Positions 52,470 through 63,003 of a stretch of DNA of 64,000 nucleotides are shown in pieces. This DNA is from Arion vulgaris (taxonomy: Eukaryota > Mollusca > Gastropoda > Stylommatophora > Arionidae): positions 45,674,306-45,738,305 of the forward strand of contig CM036755.1 in assembly GCA_020796225.1 (NCBI GenBank). Direction: 5' to 3'. The number at the start of each line of letters is the position of its first letter. The first letter of the stretch is position 1. Under the pieces are notes generated by a model. It worked only from the letters and a program-made list of their open reading frames with translations, ran no database searches and was not told the DNA's origin. Position numbers and translations under genes: made by a program.

Positions 52470-52756
52470 CCGAAAACTAATGACTTTCGTAAATTGATGT
52501 TTTCTCTGTGTCTTGACCTCTTTCAACACTCAACATTACTCACTGTAGCAGTCCATTTGACTTTTCACAATCTCCTTTAAAACCACATCTCTGTGACCTT
52601 TTTGACCTCCAGAAGTGTGAGTGTCTGTTAAATTTATTGTCTATGACCCGTGTCCATGTGTTAGCATTGGCTATATGAGCACTGAAGAACAATTTTTTTC
52701 GAATTTAAATAGACAATGACTTGTTGCATATAACGCTTTAATTTTATTTGAAAAAC

Positions 52757-53006
52757 CGCCGAGGGGTTACCGGGGCCCAAATTTGGGGTGTAAAGAATAG
52801 AACCCCTGTTACCTGCCACGCATGTCGTAAGAGGCGAATAAGGAGGTTTGACTGAAATCGGATGCATGTGTCCTAAGCGTGTAGAAGTCTATGCGTTTAG
52901 GGGCCTACCAAACCAATGTGCAACGTATACACGTTCTTGGCAAAGATCAAACATATCACAGAGTGATTAAAATTGGTCGTAAAGAACGAACGCAAAGAAG
53001 AAGAAG
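52757..53006 (+). mobile_element. SINE-B copy with 11-bp TSD, nested in LINE
   Basis: Head CGCCGAGGGGTTACCGGGGC, tail CGCAAAGAAGAAGAAG. ATTTGAAAAAC is duplicated at 52746-52756 and 53007-53017. Confidence 0.96.
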
Positions 53007-53299
53007 ATTTGAAAAACTGCATTTGTCTGACATATTCTATTCCTTGTGTCTGATCTACTATCAGATGTTACCAGGGTTTTAGTGTATTTAAATTGGTGGA
53101 TTGTCTTTGCTGCGTCCCATTTACTTTGATGATGCATTTTAATGTCTGTCTTTTAAAAATAATCATAACTTCTGCATACCTTCTATTTAGACATCTCTTT
53201 CTTGTTGTTTTCTGTAGACATTATATTAACTAGTTCCTGGCGTATTTCATTCATTTTTTACTTACAAGACTAGTGTCGTCAGTCTATCTCAAGTTTTTA

Positions 53300-53445
53300 T
53301 AAATGTGTGACAGAACCATCGCCGGTGCTACGGAGTTCGTGCGCTGCAGCTGCTGAGATCTTTATATGTAAGAAAGAGATCAGAGCACACATGGTTACTT
53401 ACCGAAGTGCAATTATGATGGTTTTATCAATCAATAAATAAATCA
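53300..53445 (+). mobile_element. SINE-D 3' part
   Basis: CGCCGGTGCTACGGAGTTCG, AGCTGCTGAGATC, GAGCACACATGGTTACTTAC and CGAAGTGCAATTATGATGG match the family's 3' third. Confidence 0.8.
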
Positions 53446-53509
53446 ATTTATAAGTGTCATTCTACTGGTATTCCATTCATCTCAGTTATTCTTCACCCTT
53501 CGCCCCTAG

Positions 53510-53990
53510 GGAAGCATGGGTCCGCAACCAAGCCTTCCAATCCCGCCTATCCAAAGAAATCCTTTCCAGATCTCTCCATTCTCTTCCCGTTTTCTTGCAT
53601 TCCGTCTCCAACTCCCGTCTCCAGGTGTTCCTGGGTCTTCACCTACTTCTATTGCCCTGGGGTTCCATCGGAGAGCCTGTCTTGTGATGCTGTTAGGGAA
53701 TTTCCTCAGTGTGTATGCTATCCATCGCCACCTTCTGTTCCTTATCTCTTGTTCCACCTATCGTTGTCCTGTTCTATCCCAGAGTTCCCTGTATGTAGTC
53801 ATGTTATACCATCGCAGATGGAGTATCCTATTGATGAACGTCTGCAACTTTTTGGTGTTCCCTTAGTTGTTCTCCATGTCTCCGCTCCATATAGAAGGAC
53901 AGCCTTGACGTTTGAGTTAAATATCATTATCTTAGTTCTATTCCTGATCATTCTTGAACTCCGTGCGTTCTTCCGAATCATCACAGTTAT
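53510..53990 (-). pseudogene. LINE ORF2 C-terminus (GAETWR branch)
   Basis: Minus strand: [65 protein letters not shown] and [19 protein letters not shown]. The order YGAETW ... RRWRWIAHTLR is a widespread LINE signature. Confidence 0.9.
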
Positions 53991-54004
53991 TGATCTCAAA
54001 CTAG

Positions 54005-54175
54005 CATATCCTGCAAGACTGTCCTCTCCTGTGGGAGCTGAGAAGCAACATGTGGCCACACCCAGTCGACCTGAAAACTAAGCTTTGGGTAAACCTGACA
54101 GACCTGAAGCTGACTGCCCAGTTTGTGGTCCACAGTAAATTATGCGCATGACCAGAGATCGCTGAAGAAGAAGAT
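54005..54175 (+). pseudogene. LINE 3' end, RNase H-type branch
   Basis: PARLSSPVGAEKQHVATPSR-type reading and DNA identity to 59.95-60.11 kb (GAGCTGAGAAGCAACATG). It ends CATGACCAGAGATCGCTGAA, GAAGAAGATC, a (GAA)n tail. Confidence 0.85.
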
Positions 54176-54569
54176 CTCAAACTGTTGTTACTATACAGAG
54201 AAGATAAAATTGAGTTTTAAGAACCTCAGGGGAAGTACAGAAGCCAACGAGTATGATTTGGAGAGCTAGCTGGTCGTGTTCTTAAAAAACGCTCGTATGT
54301 AGGGCTAGGCAATGGGTGCCATAAGAAATAAAGGTTTGTGGTTAGGATCGTGTGTTGATAATATTTTTGTTCGGAAGCCTCTAATTCTCGACTACCAGTT
54401 ATACAGAAAGAACAGATCAGGTAATAATATAGTTTTATATCATTGTTGACACGTATTTGTTCGGGATCTGCGAATAATAAGTAACAGAACTCGAATATCA
54501 AATACTGCTAGGTACCATACGAAAGTGTTTATTTTAAAAAGTATTTGTTGCTATGTTACCAGCTTGCTG

Positions 54570-54960
54570 CACCCGCGTGTTGCTGGGCTCTCAATGGGAG
54601 CAAAAAATAGTAACACTGCCAGCTGCAAGGTATGTCATAAGAGGGGACTGAGACAGGGACCAGTGGCGTAGCCATCAACTATATTCAAATATGCACCTAC
54701 TTGTAGGAGCTTAACTGGCACAATGTACAATCTCTCTTAAGCTCCGATCACATACGTCTTCTCTTCTTCTGCGCTCACCCGCTATGAATTTAGGCGTAGC
54801 CATGACGCGGTGCTTCCGACTGATTTTTGCGTGAAAGCCTGCTTATCGTATTATTGGTTTCCTCGCCATACAAGTAGATGTTCTCCGACTTCAGAGGTAG
54901 GATCATATACAAATCACAAAGAGTAGTTAAGATGGTGGTCGATATGGAGCATTCCTAGAA
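54570..54960 (+). mobile_element. SINE-A copy interrupted by SINE-C
   Basis: Head CACCCGCGTGTTGCTGGGC, a small internal replacement near 54662 (AGTGGCGTAGCCATCAACTA), then CCGATCACATA, the SINE-C, and GATCATATACAAATCACAAA to GGTCGATATGGAGC. Confidence 0.85.
54755..54898 (-). mobile_element. SINE-C copy nested in SINE-A
   Basis: CTTCTTCTGCGCTCACCCGC, GAATTTAGGCGTAGCCATGA and GACTTCAGAGGTAG delimit it. Flanks GATCACATA and GATCATATA look like a 9-bp duplication with one change, the same SINE-A position hit by SINE-B at 28.4 kb. Confidence 0.85.
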
Positions 54961-55046
54961 AAATAAGAATAGCTTGTTGAGCATAGGCGAGCACAAAAAT
55001 GTTTTCGGGAAAAGAGAGAGAGAGAGGGGGTTGACTCCGCCGACGC

Positions 55047-55295
55047 CCATGTGATGCCGAAGCCCGCAAGGAAGCAAAGAATAGTACCACTACGACCTAC
55101 AATGCATGTCGTAAGAGGCGACTGATGTAGGCCCTATGGAAGCTACCCTAGTAAATAAAAAGCTGCGCAGAAATCAGGTGTGCTGACCTACTTGTGGGCG
55201 CATAACTGGCACAACGTACAATCGCTCTTAGGCTCAGATCAATACAAATCACACAGAGTGGTTAACAAGTGGTCGATATGGAGCGTTCAAAGAAG
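55047..55295 (+). mobile_element. SINE-A copy with TSD
   Basis: GCCCATGTGATGCCGAAGCC to GGAGCGTTCAAAGAAGAA. GACTCCGCCGAC before and GACTTCCGCCGAC after are probable target duplications. Confidence 0.92.
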
Positions 55296-55499
55296 AAGAC
55301 TTCCGCCGACATATCCTGAATGGACCATCAAGACAGCTTCAAACCATGATAATGTTGGCTAATGTAGAGGGTGTCGTCCTGGTTGATGTTTTATGTTGTT
55401 ATTTGATGTTCTAAGCCTGATTTTCTCATGTCATGTCATAAACTTGATGATTGCTGTAAGTTTACGAACTTTTTCTTCCGTTTACCTTTTTCAATTCTT

Positions 55500-55670
55500 C
55501 TTATTCTTTTTGTCGTCACCACCTGCTACCGGGTTGTTGCCCAGTGTCGTGATTTTCTGTTTTTGTCTTGTGCTGTTCTAGCGGCTTGGGTGATTGTTAT
55601 TTTTGTTCTTTGACGGGATTCTCCTATGCCATCTAACTATCTTTTTCGTGGTCTTCCTCTCACCTTCTTC
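55500..55670 (-). pseudogene. LINE ORF2 C-terminal end
   Basis: Plus-strand GCTACCGGGTTGTTGCCCAG and GTTTTTGTCTTGTGCTGTTC match the end of the 15.8 kb LINE (…RKPRHWATTR). Confidence 0.85.
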
Positions 55671-55704
55671 ATTTTTCAGTTCAACAACATCAACCGTTTT
55701 AGCT

Positions 55705-55940
55705 TCTTCTTCGAACGCTCCATACAGACCACTTGTTAACCACTCTGTATGATTTGTATGTGATCCGAGCCTAAGAGCGATTGTAGGTTGTGCCAGTTAT
55801 GCGCCCACAAGTAGGCCAGCACATCCGATTTCTGCGATGCTTTTTATTTACTACGGTAGCTTCCTAGGTCCTACATCAGTCCCCTCTTACGACATGTCTT
55901 GTAGGTTGCAGTGGTACTATTCTTTGCTTCCCGGCACACT
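55705..55940 (-). mobile_element. SINE-A copy, full length
   Basis: AGCTTCTTCTTCGAACGCTC to TTTGCTTCCCGGCACACTCG, all core blocks present. Confidence 0.93.
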
Positions 55941-55954
55941 CGGCAAACTTAGAT

Positions 55955-56085
55955 CCTAAAGTAAAGGGCCAGGATCTCCTGTAATCCAACCGTGTATCTT
56001 GTGAACACCGATAATTTTTTGGGCTGAAGACTGGCGTCGAACCCCAGAATTTCCTCTACACATGGCTACGTGTGTATCTACAACC
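55955..56085 (-). mobile_element. SINE-F copy, diverged
   Basis: GGATCTCCTGTAATCCAACC, GAACACCGATAATTTTTTGG and CTGGCGTCGAACCCCAGAAT align with 42445-42540. Confidence 0.6.
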
Positions 56086-56124
56086 CATTTTGCTTTCTGT
56101 TTGTCCATGACTCGTTTTCATGTG

Positions 56125-56435
56125 TCAGTATTGTCTCTACGTATTCACTGGGTCCAGAAGGGACCATACAGCTATACTTCGCCTCCGGATGGGTCACAAC
56201 AGAATAAGACACCACCTGTACACTAAATTCAAAATAGGCACCAATGGCCTGTGCCCCTGTGGCTTGGCGAGTATGACAACAGAACATATCCTACAGAACT
56301 GGCCCCAGTTTGCAGAACCCGAGAAGAAAGAGGCGGCCCACTTACACCAGCGTCCAAGGCAAACTGTATGGCGTGGCTGATAATCTGAGGGAATGCGAAA
56401 TCCCAATCTAGTGAGAACGCAGAAGAAGAAGATCC
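56125..56435 (+). pseudogene. LINE 3' end, RNase H-type branch, complete tail
   Basis: LRMGHNRIRHHLYTKFKIGT, NGLCPCGLASMTTEHILQNW, PQFAEPEKKEAAHLHQRPRQ, then GVADNLRECEIPI and the DNA end CTAGTGAGAACGCAGAAGAA, GAAGATC. The C-x-C...H-x-C arrangement is conserved; one Cys is replaced by Trp (NWP for NCP). Confidence 0.9.
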
Positions 56436-56439
56436 CATA

Positions 56440-57225
56440 GGAGATACGCTTTCACCATTTTAAGCAGAGTTGGGGTTACTGAACTTACCCATCTAAAATC
56501 CCTCTGCATGTATTGCTATTCCGTGAGTTCTAATGCTCCTACTCAGCTGAAATATATGAGTGATCACTGCAGAACCCCCACAGTTCTAGTGCAGCAGGCA
56601 CTTATACCACTCTGTGTAGTCTGTACCTGGCTCTAGTCAAAATTGGCCCCGATTGCTCTGGTAGAACAGCCACCTTATGATCCGATGGGATTTGCGCCAG
56701 AGGGCATGCGTACTTAAGTACTTACCAAAACATCACATATCTCTCTCATTTATATAGACAACAGCAAGTTTTATATATATATATATATATAATGTCAAAT
56801 TACATTGCAACATTTTAAACAGGTTTTACCCAGTCATTGGTCAATAACCTTTTCCCCCTTTATCTTTTGTTAGAAAGTATGTTGCATAAATGAAATTGAG
56901 TTATATTGAATGACGACCTATGTGATATCCTCTTGATCTAGAGGCAACAAACAGCTAGTTGATAGACTGTCGCTGTATGCACCCTGTGCAGTTTTGTCCA
57001 GGCACCATGACAACTAATGGTTGTCACAGAAGCATGACGAAAGTCATCATTTTAACAGCTTTAATTGTTTTATTTAATTAAGTGTCAGACCATCAGTTAA
57101 GTTAAACACTTTTACTTACATTTCCTTTTACTATTTGACTCGTTATAAAACTATTTTACAGTGATGAAGTATATTTGTCAATACATCAAGTTTTTTTTAT
57201 TTGCTTTGCATTCATCATCATCAGG
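56440..57225. other. Unannotated sequence with a TA run
   Basis: Apart from (TA) about 10 at 56770-56792 no gene, SINE or LINE is recognised. Confidence 0.5.
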
Positions 57226-57229
57226 TGCC

Positions 57230-57890
57230 GTGCCGGCTGGCGTAGGCGATCATGGATCTCCACAAATCTCTGTCGTTGGTATTTGCTATCAACTCAGATG
57301 TTGACGCTCTAGTGTGCCATGAAGTTAAGCTAACCAAAATTGTATCTCTCTGTCTTCCTCTACCCTCGATTTTACCGGTTGTCACAATGTGTTCTAAACC
57401 TCCCTCCTCATCACATGCCCGAAAAATGATGACTACCTCTTTCTTATATTAAGCTTTCTCTGTGTCTTGATCTCGTTCAACACCTCAACATTAGTCATTT
57501 TAACAGTCCACGGGATTCTCATAAATCTTCTATAAAACCACATTTCTGTGGCCCTCAGAATTTTTCGATCAGTGTGTTCATTTTTCCATGACTCGCATCC
57601 GTATGTCAGTATTGGTTCTATGTAACACTGAATAACTCGCATTCTGATCGAGATTGACAAGGACTTGTTGCAGATAATGCTTCTCATTTTCAGGAATGAT
57701 GTTTTCTCTTGTCCTATTCTGCTCTTTATTTCTGATCGGCATCTGCCACCTGATGTTACCAGGACTCCGAAGTATTTAAATTGCTGCACTTGTCTTAGAT
57801 CAGTCCCATTTACTGTAATGATGCATTTTGATAAAATCTGCTTTTTTGATATGATCCTAACTTCTGTCTTCTTAAAGTCCTTTCCTTTAA
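57230..57890 (-). pseudogene. LINE ORF2 C-terminus, uninterrupted relative
   Basis: Open for 118 codons on the minus strand: QFKYFGVLVTSGGRCRSEIK, MRVIQCYIEPILTYGCESWK, TEMWFYRRFMRIPWTVKMTN, VLNEIKTQRKLN. It ends near CATCATCATCAGG (plus strand), the simple 3' tail. It shows the unbroken form of the host at 51.5-53.2 kb. Confidence 0.93.
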
Positions 57891-58004
57891 ATTACGTACC
57901 ATTATAAAAATGTTATTTCACTTTTTATTGGTTTTGGAAATCAATCAATTTTTAAATGGGAATATTAAGTACTGATATAGGTCTTCTATTTTATGAAAGG
58001 ATTT

Positions 58005-58235
58005 CTTCCGTTCCATATCAACCACTCTTTGTGATTTGTATGTGATCCGAGTGTAAGAGCAATTGTACTCTGTGCCAGTTATGCGCCTACAAGTAGGCCA
58101 GCACATCCGATTATTGCAGCGTTTTTTATTTACTAGGGTAGCTTCCCTAAGTTCCTAACTCAGTCACTTTTAAGACATGCCTTGTAGGTTGCAGCATTAC
58201 TATTCTTTGCTTCCCTTGAAAGCCCAGGCAACATG
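58005..58235 (-). mobile_element. SINE-A copy
   Basis: CGTTCCATATCAACCACTCT to AAAGCCCAGGCAACATGGG. A stretch near the tail (CACTTGTTAAC) is deleted. Confidence 0.88.
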
Positions 58236-58546
58236 GGGGCTAAGAAATGGTTTAAATATGGTATCAATATAATTTTGTTTTCTACAACTTGTAGTTTAGT
58301 CGTCAAATCACCAACCCTGCACATTGAAATACATAGTGACCAGATCTCTTCCTCTGTATGTCCCTCAATGTGTCAACTAGCCACACCTGTTTCAGACTAC
58401 TCCTTCTAACCACTTTCTACAGCAGGCAAACCATCAAGCATATCTGCATCCTCCTTTACACCTGCATACCCTGGAACAAAAATAAAACTGATTTTTGTTA
58501 TCCTAGAACTCTTCAGACTCCAACTATTGTCTTTGAACCCAGCCCA

Positions 58547-58775
58547 CGCCTGAGTGGTTACGGGCCCAAATTTGGGGTGTAAAGAATAGAACCACTGTTA
58601 CCTAACACGCATGTCGTAAGAGGCGAATAAGGAGGTGTGACTGAAATCGGTTGCACGTGTCCTAAACAAGCGTTTAGGGGCCTATCAAACCAATGTGCAA
58701 CGTATACACATTCTTGGCAAAGATCAAACATATCACGAGTTATTAAAATTGGTCGTAAAGAACGAACGCAAAGAA
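58547..58775 (+). mobile_element. SINE-B copy with 12-bp TSD
   Basis: Head CGCCTGAGTGGTTACGGGCC, tail GAACGAACGCAAAGAA. GAACCCAGCCCA is duplicated at 58535-58546 and 58776-58787. A deletion of about 20 bp lies near the AAGCGTTTAGGGG block. Confidence 0.95.
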
Positions 58776-58819
58776 GAACCCAGCCCATATCATTCTTCAT
58801 GAGCAGCACAACATAGTGT

Positions 58820-59070
58820 ATTGAAGTGGTTACGCCTGTGTGGTGCCGGGGCCCAAAAGGTAGCAAAGAATAGTACCATTGCGACCTACAAAGTATGTCG
58901 TAAAATGCAACTGATGTAGGACCTAGGAAAACTACCCTAGTAAATAAAAAGCGTCACAGAAATCGGATGTGCTTAGCCTACTTGTAGGCGCATAACTGGC
59001 TAACACCGCTCTTAGGCTCAGACTGCATACAAATCACAGAGTGGTCATTGTGGAGTGTTAAAAAAGGAAG
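58820..59070 (+). mobile_element. SINE-A copy
   Basis: CGCCTGTGTGGTGCCGGGGC to GTGGTCATTGTGGAGTG, with a shortened tail half. Confidence 0.88.
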
Positions 59071-59339
59071 TGCTTATTTCAGAAAGCTAACATACAATGT
59101 GAAAATATTGTAACCTACAGCGTGTGAACCATTGTGGATGTCCATGCAAGATTATGCCCAGAGAAGTTGGAGGAGATTTTATCTAGTTAAATCTCAAGTG
59201 TTGTCCATACAAAAATCAGCATGTCAGTGTATTATTTTTCAATGAATCTTGTTGCTAGTCCTATCTGAGACGGAAGATTAAAAAGTAATCACCGAAGTGC
59301 AATGATGATCATATCAAACCAATTAAACATACATTATAA

Positions 59340-59720
59340 TAGTTGCTCTTCAGATATGGTGCCAAAGGTAACAGGTTTGCTTCCTCATGGTGTCCCTCTG
59401 GATATTTTATCAGAGATCCCTGATCTCAGTGTAGGTGAGATCGAGTTCCTAGCCATATCAGATATCGACGATAAAATGTAGGTCCTATGTTCAATTTGAG
59501 CACGTAAAAAGAAAAAGAACTCTCAACTTCAAAAATGAGAAGAGCAGGCTGGAAAGTCGCTGCCAGAGCAAAATTCAGACAAAAATATCTACAAAATTAC
59601 ACCGGGAACACTCGCTGGTGCTACGGAGATCGTGCACTGCAGCTGAGATCATGTGTAAGAAAGAACTCTGAGCACACATGGTTAAGTTCAATGATGATGG
59701 TCATATCAAATCAGCAAATA
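59340..59720 (+). mobile_element. SINE-D copy, near full length
   Basis: TGGTGCCAAAGGTAACAGG, AGTGTAGGTGAGATCGAGTT, ATGAGAAGAGCAGGCTGG, CGCTGGTGCTACGGAGATCG and GAGCACACATGGTTAAG are in family order. Confidence 0.82.
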
Positions 59721-59739
59721 CCAACCCTTGTCTTTTCAA

Positions 59740-60120
59740 GAGGTCAAAACCCTCATACAGAAAATCTGCAGTAGACTGGAAGACAAACACTGGATATGAT
59801 TATGGAAAAGACTCCTCAAAGACCTAAGCAGAACAGACCAGGTCATTATATTTCGACTACGCACAGGACACTGCAGACTCAACAAACACTTATACAGACT
59901 AGGAATAAGTCAAACAGCTCTCTGCCAGTGTCAGCAGGCGGAACAGACACCAGAGCATATCCTGCAAGACTGTCCTCTTCTGTGTGAGCTGAGAAGCAAC
60001 ATGTAGCCACACCCAGTCGACCTGAAAACTAAGCTTTGGGAAACCTGACAGACCTGAAGCTGTCTGCTGGTCCACAGTAAATTAAGCGCATGACCAGAGA
60101 TCGCTGAAGAAATCAGCAAA
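59740..60120 (+). pseudogene. LINE 3' region, RNase H-type branch
   Basis: WIWLWKRLLKDLSRTDQVII, FRLRTGHCRLNKHLYRLGIS, QTALCQCQQAEQTPEHILQD and CPLLCELRSNM are open in two frames; then HPVDLKTKLW. Ends GACCAGAGATCGCTGAAGAA. Confidence 0.92.
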
Positions 60121-60194
60121 TGTATGGATGATTCTACATGACACCAACTACATGTGAATACAAAGCAGCAAAAATGATTTTGTGTTGTTAACAT

Positions 60195-60315
60195 TACCTC
60201 TGACTTCGGAGAAGGCTTGTCTGTGTGGCGAGCGAACCATTAAAACGGTAAGCAATATTTCACACAAAAATCATGCGCCACACCTGAATTTATAGCGGGT
60301 GTATGAAGAAGTTGT
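60195..60315 (+). mobile_element. SINE-C copy
   Basis: ACCTCTGACTTCGGAGAAGG, CACACAAAAATCATGCGCC and CACCTGAATTTATAGCGGGT, tail ATGAAGAAG. Confidence 0.82.
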
Positions 60316-60429
60316 AACACTGGAGCATACAGAAGCTGCTGTAGCATAGTTAGTGAACTCTTCTTAGGCTAGTGGTCTACGTTCAATTAAAGTGGGTGTT
60401 GAATATTTCTCCAACCGTATCAGCTCTCA

Positions 60430-60730
60430 AAGGGGTAACGAGAAGAGACCAGTTGAGAACTGAAGACATCAGGAAAAAGTGGGTACAACATCAGTACTGA
60501 ACTTCATCAAGAAACAAATTAAGTGGATTTTCGGCCATGTAAGTATATTACCAGACAGTGCACCTCAGAGTGATGCTACGATACAATGGATATAAAGCAA
60601 ACGGCAGACCACGCAAAAGATGGACCTCGGAGAAAGACAAACACAGACAAACACGCACAAAAGCCTGTTTTAGAAATCTTTTATCCTGACGGTGATGAAA
60701 AACAAGATTGGAGAAAGACAGCTCTCAGGA
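60430..60730 (+). pseudogene. LINE ORF2 C-terminal fragment
   Basis: RRDQLRTEDIRKKWVQHQ, VMLRYNGYKANGRPRKRWTS and TRTKACFRNLLS. This is the uninterrupted form of the stretch that became the 20-bp minisatellite at 20 kb. Confidence 0.88.
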
Positions 60731-60816
60731 TAACCTAGCCTCAGAAGGTACCAGGAAAAGCACTGGGAAGTAAAGGTGTCCAACTTGAGGTTGACCACTT
60801 CATCGTGTGCGATGGT

Positions 60817-60962
60817 CAATGAAAAATATGGACTTAATATATCAAAAATACCTAGATATTATAAAGGGTCCTTACTTTCAATTTACACTAGAGTATGTGA
60901 ATAAGAAGAAAAGCACCAACATCATAATACAGGCAACAACAAAAGACCCAACAAAAAAAAAA
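60817..60962. repeat. Left copy of a 142-146 bp direct repeat flanking a LINE
   Basis: CAATGAAAAATATGGACTT, ACCTAGATATTATAAAGGGT, TACACTAGAGTATGTGAATA and AACATCATAATACAGGC recur at 61693-61834 with only a few changes. Confidence 0.95.
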
Positions 60963-61009
60963 GATGAATTGAATGACACAGGACTATGCATGAGATAAAT
61001 TGAATGTTA

Positions 61010-61692
61010 GTTTAGTTAGTTTGTTCCTTTCGTGCCAAAGGCGGCACATAGGGCAGAGGTTTTAGATCTCCATGTGATACGGTTCTTTGCTAGCAGTTGA
61101 AGATCTTGTATCGTTTTACATCCCAATAGTTTACTTTCTTGTTGGATGGTTCTTCGAAGAGCGGTCTTTGGTCTTCATAAGGACTTGTCGATTTAGTCTC
61201 TTTTCACCTGATCTAAGAACATGACCTAAATATTTCCACCTTCATTTCCTTATATTTGATACGGGTTGTTGATGTGTTCTATCACTGTGTTGTTAGAAAC
61301 GAAATCACATTTTACTTTTAATAATTTTAGTAGACATTTATTCTCAAAGCTGTCCAGTTTCTTATCAATTTTCTTTGATTTCCAACTTTCACAACCGTAG
61401 GTCAGTACAGGAATCACACATGACCTAAATAATTTAACTTTTGTGCATATACTAAGGTCTTAAGATTGCCAGATATTCGTTAATTTAGTGAAGGCACTAG
61501 CTGCTATAGCAATACGAGAGTTTATTTCTTTCATCGTGTCTCCGTTGTTTGACACTTTACTACTCAAATCTTATGATGTCTGTCGAGTTTGTGAGGTCCA
61601 TAATTTTGGTCTTGGCAGAATTAATCTGGAGACCCTGTTCTGCAAGTGTGCAAAGATTGCTCGTTAGTTTGTGGGTTGCTTGTGTGGTTGAA
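61010..61692 (-). pseudogene. LINE ORF2 C-terminus between direct repeats
   Basis: Minus strand: VSNNGDTMKEINSRIAIAAS, AFTKLTNIWQS, FRSCVIPVLTYGCESWKSKK, IDKKLDSFENKCLLKLLKVK and TSALCAAFGTKGTN. The TYGCESWK motif and C-terminus are clear; stops interrupt the frame. Confidence 0.92.
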
Positions 61693-61834
61693 CAATGAAA
61701 AATATGGACTTCATATCAAAAATACCTAGATATTATAAAGGGTCCTTACTTTCAATTTACACTAGAGTATGTGAATAAGAAGAAAAGCACCAACATCATA
61801 ATACAGGCAACAACAAATGACCCAACAAAAAAAA
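61693..61834. repeat. Right copy of the 142-146 bp direct repeat
   Basis: It differs from the left copy by one small indel (TTAATATATC against TTCATATC) and one or two substitutions. It ends at the same poly(A)-like run. Confidence 0.95.
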
Positions 61835-61839
61835 GTGTC

Positions 61840-62295
61840 TATGCCTTATATTTTATTGCAATTTTATTAATTTTGTACATTAAACACACAAAAAAACTAA
61901 TATCTTTTAGAAACACTAGCAAATCTACATTTAAGGTAAGCATTTGGTAAAATTGTATCCCAAAAAAATTGTACTTGATGCTCTGAGAAAAATTACACAA
62001 CAAAATCATGAATAACAAAATAAAATTTATTATACTTTTTATATATTTTCTTTTTTCTGTGGGCATAAACAAAAAATATTGAATTATATTTTATGGAATG
62101 GTTTGCAATAAGTCATACAGTGTTAATGAGAGAAAAATGAATGCAAAATTATCATACAATTCAAAATGTGGGACTTCATCACAACATGTCTGTAACATGT
62201 CATTGTTCCATCCTTTCATATTTGAATTGTACGTCATTTTGCAAATATACAATGGTACAATGATTTGCAATAAAGTTATGTGCCATTGAGGCTAA
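61840..62295. other. AT-rich sequence, no recognised feature
   Basis: Low-complexity AT-rich DNA with short random ORFs. It may belong to the 3' side of the gene whose last exon is at 63.7 kb, but nothing shows that. Confidence 0.4.
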
Positions 62296-62299
62296 CCAT

Positions 62300-62520
62300 A
62301 AAATTGAATGAAAATCGTGGCATATCTTTGCAGGACATTGCCATCAAACAAGTCGATTCTCTAGGCAACACATGCGTTCAGTAGTTTCCATTGCTTTCTG
62401 AAATGTGAGGTATTTTAACCATTTGTATTCCCTGGTATTCAACAAACTTGCATCTAACCTGCCCGCTATGGAGTTTGAACCAGGTACTCTTGGGTTGTGA
62501 TCGAGCTTACTCGAAAAATC
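62300..62520 (-). mobile_element. SINE-H copy, second head type
   Basis: TGAAAATCGTGGCATATC, CATGCGTTCAGTAGTTTCC, GCTTTCTGAAATGTGAGG, and TTTGAACCAGGTACTCTTGG at the head side. Confidence 0.8.
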
Positions 62521-62756
62521 ACAAATGAGAATTTGATAAACTAAAACTTTTTATCAACATGGCTGCTGCAGGACATGAAGTGCATACATACTTTTAAGGA
62601 TTTTTTTGGGACTGAATTGAGAAATTTTGAAGACTCCATTTCAAGAAGGAAAAAATACATATATCTAACATTTCATTTTAGGGAGCAAAACATTAAAGAT
62701 ATTCTGTACTGGACCCCAGCTTTGGGAGGACGAATAAATGATATAGGATTTTTGTT

Positions 62757-63003
62757 CGCCCAAGTGGTTACAGGTGCCCAAATTTGGGGTGTAAAGAATA
62801 GGACCACTGTTACCTGCCACGCATGGTGTAAGAGGCGACTAAGGAGGTTTGACTGAAATCGGATGCATGTGTCCTAAGCGTGTAGAACTCTATGCGTTTA
62901 GGGGCCTACCAAACCAATGTGCAACGTATACACGTTCTTGGCAAAGATCAAACATCACAAAGAGTGATTAAAATTGGTAGTAAAGAACGTACGCAAAGAA
63001 GAA
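62757..63003 (+). mobile_element. SINE-B copy, full length
   Basis: CGCCCAAGTGGTTACAGGTG to GAACGTACGCAAAGAAGAAG. AGGATTT flanks both sides. Confidence 0.94.

Larger units (their letters stand above)
51510..53185 (-). pseudogene. LINE ORF2 C-terminus, host of two later insertions
   Basis: The host is present in three parts (51510-51729, 52482-52756, 53007-53185), collinear with the uninterrupted relative at 57230-57890. CATCATCATC at its 3' end is a simple-repeat tail. It contains the LINE at 51730 and the SINE-B at 52757. Confidence 0.88.

Noticed and set aside
62575..62856. 93-codon ORF starting MKCIHTFKDFF
   Set aside because: Its second half is SINE-B sequence. The first half has no recognisable domain or splice signal.
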